Both the position numbers and the translations under genes were made by a program. Below are positions 16,669 through 24,669 of a stretch of 33,146 nt of DNA, in pieces (the first letter of the stretch is position 1; every line of letters begins with the position of its first letter). The notes beneath the pieces were generated by a model. The model made no database searches. It had not been told where the DNA came from and was given only the letters and a program-made list of their open reading frames with translations. The stretch comes from Bryobacterales bacterium. Lineage in GTDB: Bacteria; Acidobacteriota; Terriglobia; Bryobacterales; Bryobacteraceae. Where the stretch lies: NCBI GenBank assembly GCA_947446025.1, contig CANFEY010000050.1, positions 1 through 33,146 of the forward strand. Reading direction: 5' to 3'.

Positions 16669-17716
16669 TCGACGGCTCCACTTCCAGCTTCTGCCTCCGA
16701 ATCCGCACCACGATGATGCGCAGCGCCGCAATCACCGGCACCGAAAAGAACATCCCCTCAATCCCGGCGATCTGCTCTCCCGCAAGCACGCCGAACAACA
16801 CCGCGAGCGGATGGATCTCCACGCCCGCGGCCATCAGATGTGGATTGATGACGTAGTCTTGCACCAACCGGAACACCACCAGGAACACGAGCAGCCACCA
16901 CATGTGCCCGTATCCCGACAGCAACGCGACGAGCAGGATGATTACGCCTGATACCAGCGGTCCCGCAATCGGAATCACCTCAAGCAGTGCAGCCAACGCG
17001 GCCAGCAAGATCGAATACGGCACGCCCGTGAAGTACAGAAACGCCGAAAACACAGCCAGGACAATCAGCGCCAGAATCACCAGAGCCTGAATATACTGCA
17101 CCAGTAAGTGGTGCAAGTCTGCCAGAATATCCTCGGCCAGATCGCGATGCTCTCCTGGGACCAAATCGATCACTGCGTCGTGAATGTCGCGGCTATCCTG
17201 CAGAAAGAAGAAACTCAGAATCGGAATCAGCGCAAATGCAAGCGCGCTCCCAAGGAATCCGGCGATGTTGGATCCGACGTCCTGAAGAAAAGGAATCAGC
17301 CTCTCTTCAAGGTCCGGTAGCTGCTCTCGGAGGCTTCCCGTAAGCTTGTCGCGTAACGGTTCCAGCCAGGCGGGCAGCTTCAATTTCGTCAGCGGATCCT
17401 CGTCCAACGAAGAGGGAAGAGAACCAGCCAATTCGACGGCTTGTGTGCCTACCTGAATAAACACCGGCGTCAGCGCCGCCGCAATGGCCAGAATCATGAT
17501 GAGGTACACCACGGCCAACGACAGGTTCCGCGACACCCATTCGTCCGGAATCCACTTCTCCACCCGCTCCGCCATCGGCCCCAACAAGTGCGCTAGGAAG
17601 ATCGCGAGCGTGAACACCACCACCGTGCTGCCGATCATGTATAGCAGCGCCGCCATCAGCGTGAACAGGAAAACCGTCCACACAATCCGCAACGTTCGCG
17701 TGTCGATTCCAAACAT
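16652..17716 (-). CDS. AI-2E transporter family protein
   Basis: A 354-residue polytopic membrane protein of the AI-2E/TqsA/YhhQ-type permease family: paired N-terminal helices (WTVFLFTLMAALLYMIG, VVVFTLAIFLAHLLGPM), a soluble loop with amphipathic stretches (about residues 100-165) and a helix-rich C-terminal half. That half contains the family's LLEVIPIAGPLVSG and NPHLMAAGVEIHPLAVL motifs. Family members range from autoinducer-2 export to Na+/H+ antiport, so the solute is unknown. The ATG at 17714-17716 is favoured because it lies 7 nt after a -10 box. It shares a 41-bp divergent promoter region with the carboxyltransferase gene and overlaps the HupE-like gene downstream. Confidence 0.9.
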   Translation of the reverse strand: MFGIDTRTLRIVWTVFLFTLMAALLYMIGSTVVVFTLAIFLAHLLGPMAERVEKWIPDEWVSRNLSLAVVYLIMILAIAAALTPVFIQVGTQAVELAGSLPSSLDEDPLTKLKLPAWLEPLRDKLTGSLREQLPDLEERLIPFLQDVGSNIAGFLGSALAFALIPILSFFFLQDSRDIHDAVIDLVPGEHRDLAEDILADLHHLLVQYIQALVILALIVLAVFSAFLYFTGVPYSILLAALAALLEVIPIAGPLVSGVIILLVALLSGYGHMWWLLVFLVVFRLVQDYVINPHLMAAGVEIHPLAVLFGVLAGEQIAGIEGMFFSVPVIAALRIIVVRIRRQKLEVEPSSVLLE

Positions 17717-17723
17717 GGTTACT

Positions 17724-17729
17724 AGGATA
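17724..17729 (-). promoter_or_regulatory. -10 box TATCCT of the AI-2E-type gene (leaderless arrangement)
   Basis: On the minus strand TATCCT ends 7 nt before the ATG at 17716. It lies 16 bp from the oppositely oriented -10 of the carboxyltransferase gene, inside a 41-bp divergent intergenic region. Confidence 0.4.
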
Positions 17730-17745
17730 GCGTCATCCAGTCGCC

Positions 17746-17751
17746 TAGAAT
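17746..17751 (+). promoter_or_regulatory. -10 box TAGAAT of the carboxyltransferase gene (leaderless arrangement)
   Basis: TAGAAT ends 6 nt before the GTG at 17758. No Shine-Dalgarno is possible in the gap. A -35 would lie over the opposing promoter. Confidence 0.4.
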
Positions 17752-17757
17752 AAATAC

Positions 17758-19368
17758 GTGACCGCATCCCCAGCCGAGCATATGCGCCAGCTCACCCGCC
17801 AGCTTCAGGACCTGGAAGATCAGCTGCGCCTGGGCGGCGGCGCGAAGAAGATCGAAAAGCAGCACCAAGCCGGAAAACTCACCGCGCGCGAACGCGTAGC
17901 CCACCTCATTGACCCCGGCGCACTCTTCCTCGAAATCGGCCTGCTCATCGCGCACGACCGTTACGACGGCCAAGCCCCCGCCGCGGGCGTCATCACCGGC
18001 ATCGCCCGTGTGGAAGGCCGCCCCACCGTCATCGTCGCGAACGATGCCACCGTGAAGGCCGGAGCCTGGTGGCCCGAAACCATCCCCAAAATTCTCCGCG
18101 CCCAAGAAATCGCGATGCGCAACCGCCTGCCCATCGTCTACCTGGTTGACTCCGCCGGCGTCAACCTGCCCTATCAGGATGGAATCTTCCCCGGCCAGTA
18201 CGGTGCCGCCCGCATCTTCTACTACAACTCGCTCATGCGCCGCCGCCTCCACATCCCGCAAATCGCCGCCGTCATGGGAATGTGCATCGCCGGCGGAGCC
18301 TACCTGCCCGCGCTCTCTGACTCCATCATCATGGTCGAAGGCACCAGCTTCATGGGACTCGGCGGACCCAATCTCGTAAAGGGCGCAGTCGGCCAAGTCG
18401 TCGACGCTGAGTCCCTAGGCGGAGCCTCGCTCCACACCAAGATCAGCGGTGTTGCGCATCACTCCGTGAAGGACGACCGCGCATGCCTCTCTCTAATCCG
18501 CGAAAAAATCCGCGCACTGCCTTTGCCTGCTCCCATCCCCAAAGGCGCCGCGCCCGCGAAGCCTGCCGACGGACTCTACGACGCGCTCCCCGCCGACCAT
18601 CGCCTGCCGTATCCAATCGAAGAAGTCATCGCCCGCATTGTCGACGCCGACGGCTACCTCGAATTCCAACCCGACCACGCCCCCGAAATCCTGTGCGCCA
18701 CCGCGCGACTGCACGGTCGCACCATCGGAGTCATCGCCAACCGCCGGGGCTTCCTCAAATCCGCCGCCGGCCCCCGCATCGGAGGCATCGTCTACCCCGA
18801 ATCCGCCCGCAAGGTCGCCTACTTCGTCGAAAACGCCCAGCGCCAGTCAACGCCCTTGCTCTACCTGCAAGACGTCTCCGGCTTCATGGTGGGCCGCGAA
18901 GCCGAATCCGCCGGCATCATCCGCGCCGGAGCCGAAATGGTGGAAGCCATGGCTTGCGCCACCGTACCGAAAATCGTAGTGACGCTGAATCACTCCTCAG
19001 GCGCAGGCTACTACGCCATGGCGAGCCAAGGCTTCGACCCCACCTTCACCTTCGGCTGGCCCACCGCCCGCATCGGCGTGATGGAAGGCGACGCCGCCGT
19101 GCAAGCCGTCCATGGTCCCGAACTCGCCACATACAAAGAGAAGGGCGAGCCCATCCCCGCCGAACTCGCCGCCAGCATCGAAGCAACCCGCGCCGACTAC
19201 GAACGCTGGCTAGATGCCCGCTACGCCGCCGCCCGAGGCCACGTAGACGCGCTCATCGATCCGCTCGAGACCCGCCGCATTTTAGAACTCGCCTTCGAAG
19301 CAGCCACCGCCTACCAGGGTGGGGAACACCTGCCCATCGCTTTCCTGAAAACCCAACATGATTCTTAG
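17758..19368 (+). CDS. acyl-CoA carboxylase beta (carboxyltransferase) subunit, methylcrotonyl-CoA type
   Basis: A 536-residue carboxyltransferase with tandem crotonase-fold halves. It moves CO2 from carboxybiotin to an acyl-CoA. The YLVDSAGVNLPYQ and FPGQYGAARIFYYNSLM segments resemble methylcrotonyl-CoA carboxylase beta chains more than propionyl- or acetyl-CoA ones. Later motifs include GMCIAGGAYLPAL, LQDVSGFMVG, SSGAGYYAM and WPTARIGVMEGDAA. The GTG start at 17758 is supported by the -10 box and N-terminal alignment to family length. No biotin carboxylase/biotin-carrier alpha subunit is in the window. It overlaps the crotonase-like gene by 11 nt, pointing to a shared role in leucine or branched acyl-CoA catabolism; geranyl-CoA carboxylase is an alternative. 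Confidence 0.9.
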   Translation: MTASPAEHMRQLTRQLQDLEDQLRLGGGAKKIEKQHQAGKLTARERVAHLIDPGALFLEIGLLIAHDRYDGQAPAAGVITGIARVEGRPTVIVANDATVKAGAWWPETIPKILRAQEIAMRNRLPIVYLVDSAGVNLPYQDGIFPGQYGAARIFYYNSLMRRRLHIPQIAAVMGMCIAGGAYLPALSDSIIMVEGTSFMGLGGPNLVKGAVGQVVDAESLGGASLHTKISGVAHHSVKDDRACLSLIREKIRALPLPAPIPKGAAPAKPADGLYDALPADHRLPYPIEEVIARIVDADGYLEFQPDHAPEILCATARLHGRTIGVIANRRGFLKSAAGPRIGGIVYPESARKVAYFVENAQRQSTPLLYLQDVSGFMVGREAESAGIIRAGAEMVEAMACATVPKIVVTLNHSSGAGYYAMASQGFDPTFTFGWPTARIGVMEGDAAVQAVHGPELATYKEKGEPIPAELAASIEATRADYERWLDARYAAARGHVDALIDPLETRRILELAFEAATAYQGGEHLPIAFLKTQHDS

Positions 19369-19945
19369 TCAACAAGACGCCCGAGTCCGCCGCATCACCC
19401 TAGCCGACCCGCAGCGCCGCAACATCCTGAACGCCGCCATGGCCCGCCAGCTCCTCACTGAACTCGCCGCCGCCGAAGCCGACCCCAACACCGGAGCCAT
19501 CCTCATCAACGCCGAAGGCCCGGTCTTCTGCGCCGGCCTGGACTTCGACGATCCCCCCGAAGAAGCAATCTTCACCTTCGGCACACGCGCCACCAAGCCC
19601 ATAGTAGCCGCCATGCAAGGCGTAGCAACGTCAGCCGGCGTAGCCCTGCTGGCCAACGCCCACATCGTAATCGCCGCCCAAGGCTCCAGCTTCGGCCTAA
19701 CAGACATCCGCGAAGGCCGCATACACAAGGGAGTCTTGTCCGCCGTAGAATCCGTCCTAGGCCAACGCCGCACCCGTGAGCTCGCTCTCACTGGCCGCAT
19801 CTTCACCACCCCCGACGCACTCAACTGGGGCCTGGTCCACGCCGCCACGCCCGCCTTCGAACTAGAGGACCGCGTCTCAGCGACAGCCCACGGCCTAGCC
19901 GGAGCAAATCCCGATGCGGTCAGAGCCGTGCTTTCTCGCGCGTGA
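19358..19945 (+). CDS. enoyl-CoA hydratase/isomerase (crotonase) family protein, atypical active site
   Basis: A 195-residue crotonase-fold protein, about 60 residues shorter than classic hydratases, lacking much of the C-terminal helical region. The CoA-binding/oxyanion strand is FCAGLDFDDPP and the second oxyanion element is GVATSAGVALLANAH. By alignment in my head to rat mitochondrial hydratase, the first catalytic Glu position falls on an Ala (GVALLAN) and the second (usually QPE) reads LTDIREG. Hydratase chemistry is therefore doubtful; lyase, isomerase or thioesterase activity is possible. It begins with ATG inside the end of the carboxyltransferase gene, so both are translated from one mRNA. 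The next gene is over 500 bp away. Confidence 0.8.
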   Translation: MILSQQDARVRRITLADPQRRNILNAAMARQLLTELAAAEADPNTGAILINAEGPVFCAGLDFDDPPEEAIFTFGTRATKPIVAAMQGVATSAGVALLANAHIVIAAQGSSFGLTDIREGRIHKGVLSAVESVLGQRRTRELALTGRIFTTPDALNWGLVHAATPAFELEDRVSATAHGLAGANPDAVRAVLSRA

Positions 19946-19956
19946 CCAAGTCATGC

Positions 19957-20018
19957 GCAAAAGGGGACAGGCTCGACTTTCGCCGCCTTTGCGAAATTTC
20001 GTGCCTGTACCCTTTGCC
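19957..20018. repeat. REP-like palindromic element
   Basis: Outer imperfect arms AAAAGGGGACAGGC (19959-19972) and GCCTGTACCCTTTGC (20003-20017) enclose an inner perfect hairpin TTTCGC-CGCCTTT-GCGAAA (19978-19996). Elements with the AAAAGGGGACAGG...CCTGTCCCCTTT design are, from memory, common mobile palindromes in many bacteria and often associated with REP-associated tyrosine transposases. No such transposase is in the window. It could also act as a bidirectional terminator. Confidence 0.55.
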
Positions 20019-20061
20019 CCGTCCGAATTCCTTCACTACCCTTAGGATCTACCGCCCCGCC

Positions 20062-20140
20062 AAATGGACGCAGATAAAATGCCGCCGAAGATCTCTTATC
20101 TGTGTGTACCTGTATTCATCCGTGGCCGATTCCTATTGCG
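20062..20140. repeat. probable dispersed intergenic repeat with inverted core
   Basis: CAGATAA (20071-20077) and TTATCTG (20096-20102) form a 7-bp inverted repeat. They are followed by an ATCTGTGTG...ATTCATCCGTGGCC pattern that resembles a family of intergenic repeats I recall from Acidobacteriota and Planctomycetota genomes. Only one copy is in the window, so membership cannot be proven here. Confidence 0.35.
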
Positions 20141-20170
20141 CCAAGCGTAATCGTACGTTCAGCCGATTCT

Positions 20171-20401
20171 GTGAGTTCAATAAGTTCAGAGATAGCTGCA
20201 CTTCGGCGTCGCACACCCCTCGCCCTGGAACAAGGTCGAGACGCCGCCCAGGTTGTGTCCGAAGCCGTGGAACGCTTGGTCGACTACGACACTTGGTTCA
20301 TGAAAGCAGTGCAAGAAGGACAGGCCTACGCGGATCGCGATGAGCTTCTCCTACACGACGAAGTCGTCCAACGCGTTGAAGCCATGCTCGCTAAGCCGTG
20401 A
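20171..20401 (+). pseudogene. orphan ribbon-helix-helix antitoxin-like relic
   Basis: A 76-residue frame whose body reads like a ParD/CopG-type antitoxin: EQGRDAAQVVSEAVERLV would be the second RHH helix, followed by DYDTWFMKAVQEGQAYAD and ELLLHDEVVQRVEAMLAKP, the toxin-binding tail. The N-terminal DNA-binding strand seems incomplete (VSSISSEIAAL after a GTG at 20171), which suggests a small deletion. No ParE/RelE-type toxin gene follows; the next gene is a foldase. An intact start further upstream would run through the dispersed repeat. I therefore treat it as a decayed remnant, though an expressed orphan antitoxin cannot be excluded. Confidence 0.5.
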
Positions 20402-20484
20402 GCCGAGCCCACCCCCGCAGCGCAGACCCGGAAACCGCCACACACTCCGCTACGTCCATATCCTATATGAGCACCTCCACGCGC

Positions 20485-20490
20485 TATAAT
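20485..20490 (+). promoter_or_regulatory. consensus -10 TATAAT of the foldase operon (leaderless arrangement)
   Basis: A perfect TATAAT ends 6 nt before the ATG at 20497. There is no Shine-Dalgarno and no clear -35. It is the clearest case of the leaderless pattern and probably drives the foldase-nuclease-rph-rdgB cluster. Confidence 0.55.
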
Positions 20491-20496
20491 CGATCT

Positions 20497-21648
20497 ATGC
20501 GATACCTCTATGTCGCCTTTGTGCTTTCCCTGGCCGCCCCCTTCTTCCTGCACGCCGCCGACGTGCTGTTGATGGAAGAAATCGTGGCCAAGGTCAACGG
20601 CGATATCATCACCAGCACCGAACTCCGTGACGACCGCAAGGCTGTGGAAGAGGAACTCGCCAAACAGAACCTCACGCCCGCCCAGCATGAGGAAACCCTC
20701 AAGCAGATGATCGCCGACCTGCTGCGCAACCGCATCGACGAAATCCTGCTGCGCCAAAAGGGCAAGGACCTCAACCTCAAAGTCGAAGCCGACGTCAATA
20801 AACAGATCGCCGACTACCAGCGCCAATTCCAAAAGGCCGACCCCGACGAATTCCAGCGGTTCGTGGCCGAACAAACCGGCGCGCCGTACGAAGACTTCAA
20901 GGGTCGGCTCACCGATCAAGCCCTCATCCAAGGCGTGATCCGCGACGAAGTCATGCGCAAGATCCAGGTCCCCGCCGAAGAGATCCGCGCCTACTACGAC
21001 GAACACAAGAGTGAACTCCAACGCCAGGAACGCGTCTTCCTGCGCGAATTGCTGGTCTCCACCGAAGGCAAAACCACCCCCGAAGAGCTCGCCGCCGTCG
21101 AGGCCAAAGCCAAAGCTTTGGATGCCCGCGCCAAGAACGGCGAAGCCTTCCAGCCCATGGTCACCAACAACTCCGATAACGAACTGACCAAGGAACGCGG
21201 CGGCATGCTCGACGCCTTCACCAAAGGCCAGCTCAATCCCCTGATCGAAGCCGAAGTGTGGGACAAACAACCCGGCTACGTCACCGCGCCCATCAAGTTC
21301 GACAACGGTTGGGAAATCTTCAAGGTCGAAGACCACCAGCGCGCAGGGCTCGCCGGCTACGACGAAGTTGAATCCGAGATCCAGAACATGATCTACAGCC
21401 AGCGCCAGGGTCCCGCTACCCGAGCCTACCTCACCAAGCTCCGCAATGACGCGTTCCTGCAGATCAAGGAAGGCTACGTCGATTCCGGCGTCGCTCCCGG
21501 CAAGGACACCCGCTGGGGAGACGTGGCCACACTCAAGCCCCTCACCGTCACACGCGACGAAGTCATCGCCAATCCGAGCATGAAGCGCCTGCTAGGCATG
21601 TTCCCCGTTCCGGGAACCAAGAAGACCGGCGCGTCATCCTCACGTTAG
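20497..21648 (+). CDS. SurA/PpiC-like periplasmic peptidyl-prolyl isomerase
   Basis: A 383-residue exported foldase. The N-terminal signal peptide (YLYVAFVLSLAAPFFLHAAD) has a likely cut near residue 20. A SurA-type chaperone domain follows (EEIVAKVNGDIITSTELRDD opens it), with charged helices to about 170. A parvulin/PpiC rotamase domain (about 175-285) contains GEAFQPMV and the GGMLDAFTKGQLNP and APIKFDNGWEIFKV segments typical of the fold. SurA proteins assist outer-membrane protein folding, consistent with a diderm cell. The start is fixed by the TATAAT 6 nt upstream and by the signal peptide. It lies one base before the next gene's ATG, so it leads an operon with RNA-processing genes. 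Confidence 0.9.
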   Translation: MRYLYVAFVLSLAAPFFLHAADVLLMEEIVAKVNGDIITSTELRDDRKAVEEELAKQNLTPAQHEETLKQMIADLLRNRIDEILLRQKGKDLNLKVEADVNKQIADYQRQFQKADPDEFQRFVAEQTGAPYEDFKGRLTDQALIQGVIRDEVMRKIQVPAEEIRAYYDEHKSELQRQERVFLRELLVSTEGKTTPEELAAVEAKAKALDARAKNGEAFQPMVTNNSDNELTKERGGMLDAFTKGQLNPLIEAEVWDKQPGYVTAPIKFDNGWEIFKVEDHQRAGLAGYDEVESEIQNMIYSQRQGPATRAYLTKLRNDAFLQIKEGYVDSGVAPGKDTRWGDVATLKPLTVTRDEVIANPSMKRLLGMFPVPGTKKTGASSSR

Positions 21649-21649
21649 A

Positions 21650-22732
21650 ATGAAGTCCCCCTACGTCAACGAACTGCAGCCGAACCAGAACATCGAAGCA
21701 ACGTTCCTCGTCTCGCACAAAGAAGTCCGGCAGAAGAAGACCGGCGAGCCGTACCTTTCCCTCACGCTTTCGGATCGCACCGGCGACCTCGACGCCAAGA
21801 TGTGGGACAACGCGGCCGAGGTCATCGGCATCTTCTCCCCCAACGATTTCATCCGCGTGAAGGGCGCGACGCAGGTCTTCCAGAACCGGATGCAGTTCAC
21901 CATTCACAAGTTGAAGGTGGTGCCGGAATCCGAAGTCGACCTGGGCGATTACCTCCTCGCCTCAAAACGCGACCGCAACGAAATGTGGGCCGAACTGCAA
22001 GGCTACATCGCGGCCATGACGAATCCCCATCTTAAAGGCCTGCTCGAAGGCATCCTCTCGGACCCCGCCGTCGCCCAAGCCTACCGCGACGCGCCCGCTG
22101 CCAAGAGCGTCCACCACGGCTGGATCGGTGGCCTCATTGAACACGTGCTGTCCCTCTGCGGCCTCGCCCGCTTGACCGCCGCGCACTACACCAACATCGA
22201 CGCCGACCTGCTGCTCTCCGGCGTCGTCCTGCACGACATCGGCAAGATCTACGAACTCGAATTCGCCCGCTCCATCCGCTATGGCGATCAAGGTCAGCTC
22301 CTCGGCCACATCCAAATCGGCATGCAGATGGTTACGGATCAGATCCACAAGATGCCCGACTTCCCTCCGCGCCTCCGCGACCTGCTGCTGCACATGATCC
22401 TCAGCCACCACGGCCAACTCGAATTCGGCTCGCCCAAGCTTCCCGTTTTCCCCGAGGCCCTGCTCCTCCACCTGCTCGACAACATGGACTCCAAGATGGA
22501 GAACATGCGCGGCCTCATCGAACACGACCGCCTCATCGATGGCAACTGGACCAGCTACAGCTCCATCCTCGAGCGCACCGTGCTAAAGAAGGACCGCTAC
22601 CTGGCAGCCCCCCCTCCCGTCTCCGCGCTCCCCCCCGTCTCCGCGCCCCCCACTGAACCGCGACCGTCAGGGAGCGGACAGACCGCAGCAGCCTCCCCCT
22701 TCGCCGACAAACTCCGCGGCGCACTAAAATAA
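21650..22732 (+). CDS. YhaM-like 3'-5' exoribonuclease (OB fold + HD domain)
   Basis: A 360-residue protein. Residues ~10-95 form an OB-fold nucleic-acid binding domain ([32 protein letters not shown]). Residues ~140-310 form an HD phosphohydrolase domain with [13 protein letters not shown] and VLHDIGK (H195, D196). This order is that of YhaM, a 3'-5' exoribonuclease of Gram-positive bacteria; RNA or ssDNA trimming is the expected role. After residue ~320 a low-complexity Pro-rich tail ([20 protein letters not shown]) is encoded by a short tandem duplication plus a dispersed 33-bp repeat (22649-22681), so the C-terminus is a recent addition. ATG 21650 lies one base after the foldase stop. Confidence 0.88.
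   Translation: MKSPYVNELQPNQNIEATFLVSHKEVRQKKTGEPYLSLTLSDRTGDLDAKMWDNAAEVIGIFSPNDFIRVKGATQVFQNRMQFTIHKLKVVPESEVDLGDYLLASKRDRNEMWAELQGYIAAMTNPHLKGLLEGILSDPAVAQAYRDAPAAKSVHHGWIGGLIEHVLSLCGLARLTAAHYTNIDADLLLSGVVLHDIGKIYELEFARSIRYGDQGQLLGHIQIGMQMVTDQIHKMPDFPPRLRDLLLHMILSHHGQLEFGSPKLPVFPEALLLHLLDNMDSKMENMRGLIEHDRLIDGNWTSYSSILERTVLKKDRYLAAPPPVSALPPVSAPPTEPRPSGSGQTAAASPFADKLRGALK
22649..22681 (-). repeat. dispersed 33-bp repeat, copy 2, inside a coding region
   Basis: It matches the repeat at 11421-11453 in inverted orientation at 30 of 33 positions. It lies within the 3' end of the YhaM-like gene in an open frame (TEPRPSGSG) and is preceded by two near-identical 'CCCGTCTCCGCG' units (about 22616-22648). 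The insertion kept the frame open and lengthened the protein. Confidence 0.7.
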
Positions 22733-22741
22733 GATCTCACC

Positions 22742-22884
22742 ATGGCAAAGTACAAACCCGCCGGCGGCAAGAAACGCGAAGCCCCGGCATCTACTCGCGG
22801 CTTAGTCCCCTGCGCACTCGTCATCCTAATCGGTATGGCCGTCATTGGACTGCTGATGTTCTACTCCCTGAAGGGCTCCGCATA

Positions 22885-22885
<1 letters not shown>
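22742..22885 (+). CDS. 47-residue single-pass membrane protein in the RNase cluster
   Basis: ATG 22742 to TAA 22883-22885 encodes 47 residues: a basic, flexible N-terminus ([18 protein letters not shown]) and one hydrophobic helix (about residues 21-42, with [15 protein letters not shown]), ending KGSA. By the positive-inside rule the N-terminus faces the cytoplasm. The gene lies 9 bp after the YhaM-like gene, and its TAA overlaps the ATG of rph (TAATG), a typical translational coupling. I do not recognise the family. Reading-frame fit, spacing and codon choice support it being real. A membrane tether or small regulator for the neighbouring nucleases is possible but unproven. Confidence 0.7.
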
Positions 22886-23591
<706 letters not shown>

Positions 23592-23595
<4 letters not shown>

Positions 23596-24194
23596 CCACC
23601 GTCTACTGCGCCACCAGCAACCCCGGCAAGCTGCGTGAGTTCCAACTCGCCGCGCCGGACTTCGACGTCCGCAAACTCCAAGCGCAGCTCGCCCCACCAG
23701 AAGAAACCGCCGAGACCTTCGAAGAAAACGCCATGCTCAAGGCCGTCTACTGCGGCCAACACACCGAAGGCTACCTCTTCGCCGACGATTCCGGCCTTGA
23801 AGTAAATGCCCTCAGCGGAGACCCCGGAGTCCACTCCGCCCGCTACGCCGGTGAGCACGCCACCGACGCCGACAACAACGACTTGCTGTTGGAAAATCTA
23901 CTAGCCATTGAAAACCGCACGGCAAGATTTGTCTGCGTCATCGCGCTAGTCAAAGACGGCTGCCCCGTAAAAACCTTCCGAGCCTCCGTAGAAGGCCGCA
24001 TCCTGGAAGAGCCCCGCGGCACCGGCGGCTTCGGCTACGACCCCCTCTTCTTCCACGAACCCTTCAACTGCACCTTCGGAGAAGCCCCCATCGCCGACAA
24101 AATGCGCGTCAGCCACCGCGCCCAAGCCCTCAGCGCGATGTTCGCTTACCTACGAGATACCGCTGCCACTTCAGAAACCCAATCAGCGTCTTAG
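23592..24194 (+). CDS. rdgB: non-canonical purine NTP pyrophosphatase, RdgB/HAM1 family
   Basis: A 200-residue housekeeping enzyme that hydrolyses dITP, ITP and XTP to monophosphates, keeping deaminated purines out of DNA and RNA. Motifs present are the opening [11 protein letters not shown] (substrate loop), [11 protein letters not shown], the catalytic [24 protein letters not shown] and SHRAQAL. ATG 23592 overlaps the rph stop by 4 nt (ATGA). Its last 65 nt are antisense to the end of the convergent Nudix gene, and the tail beyond [10 protein letters not shown] is variable in the family, so the overlap costs little. Confidence 0.96.
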
Positions 24195-24669
24195 CATCCG
24201 TAATCTTCCCGCCCGAGATCATCTTATCCATCTCCGCGACACTGAACCACCGAGTCTCAATCCGCTCATCCTCCATCGGAGTCTGCTCCCCTAGCGTCAG
24301 CCCCGTAGCCAGATAAATCGTCATCTTCTCAGCCAAGAATCCCGGACTAGCCCAAAACTCCGCCAGCTTCACCATCTTCCGGGCCCGGCATCCCGTCTCT
24401 TCCCCCAACTCCCTCCGAGCCGCCTGCAACACCGTCTCCCCCGGATCGACACGCCCCGCCGGCAACTCCCACAGCGACCGCAGCGCCGGCAACCGATACT
24501 GCCGAACCAGCATCACGCGGTTCTTGTCATCCACCGGCATCACCACCGCCGACCCCCCATGCTGAACCACCGCCCGAGTAATCTCAAACCCATCCGGGTC
24601 CAGCGCCACATCCCGCGTCACCCAAAAAATCGGCGTGCGCAGTAACTCCGTCGAAGAAATCGTTTTCAT
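24130..24669 (-). CDS. Nudix hydrolase, ADP-ribose pyrophosphatase-like
   Basis: A 179-residue protein with a complete Nudix box at 72-94 (G72, E78, R86-E87, E90-E91, G93). It is framed by VMLVRQYRLPALRSLWELPA before the box and FWASPGFLAEKMTIYLA after it, the layout of ADP-ribose/GDP-mannose pyrophosphatases (NudF-like). It would cleave nucleoside diphosphate sugars such as ADP-ribose. The ATG at 24667-24669 directly follows the PolX stop codon, so the two genes share an mRNA. Its 3' end overlaps the convergent rdgB by 65 nt. Confidence 0.92.
   Translation of the reverse strand: MKTISSTELLRTPIFWVTRDVALDPDGFEITRAVVQHGGSAVVMPVDDKNRVMLVRQYRLPALRSLWELPAGRVDPGETVLQAARRELGEETGCRARKMVKLAEFWASPGFLAEKMTIYLATGLTLGEQTPMEDERIETRWFSVAEMDKMISGGKITDAKTLIGFLKWQRYLVGKRTSR

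Larger units (their letters stand above)
19946..20496. other. repeat-rich 551-bp gap
   Basis: The gap between the crotonase-like and foldase genes holds, in order, a palindromic REP-like element (19957-20018), a second dispersed-repeat-like segment with its own small inverted repeat (20062-20140), a degraded antitoxin frame (20171-20401) and the promoter of the foldase gene. I see no RNA gene. The content marks this gap as a site of repeated insertion and decay. Confidence 0.6.
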
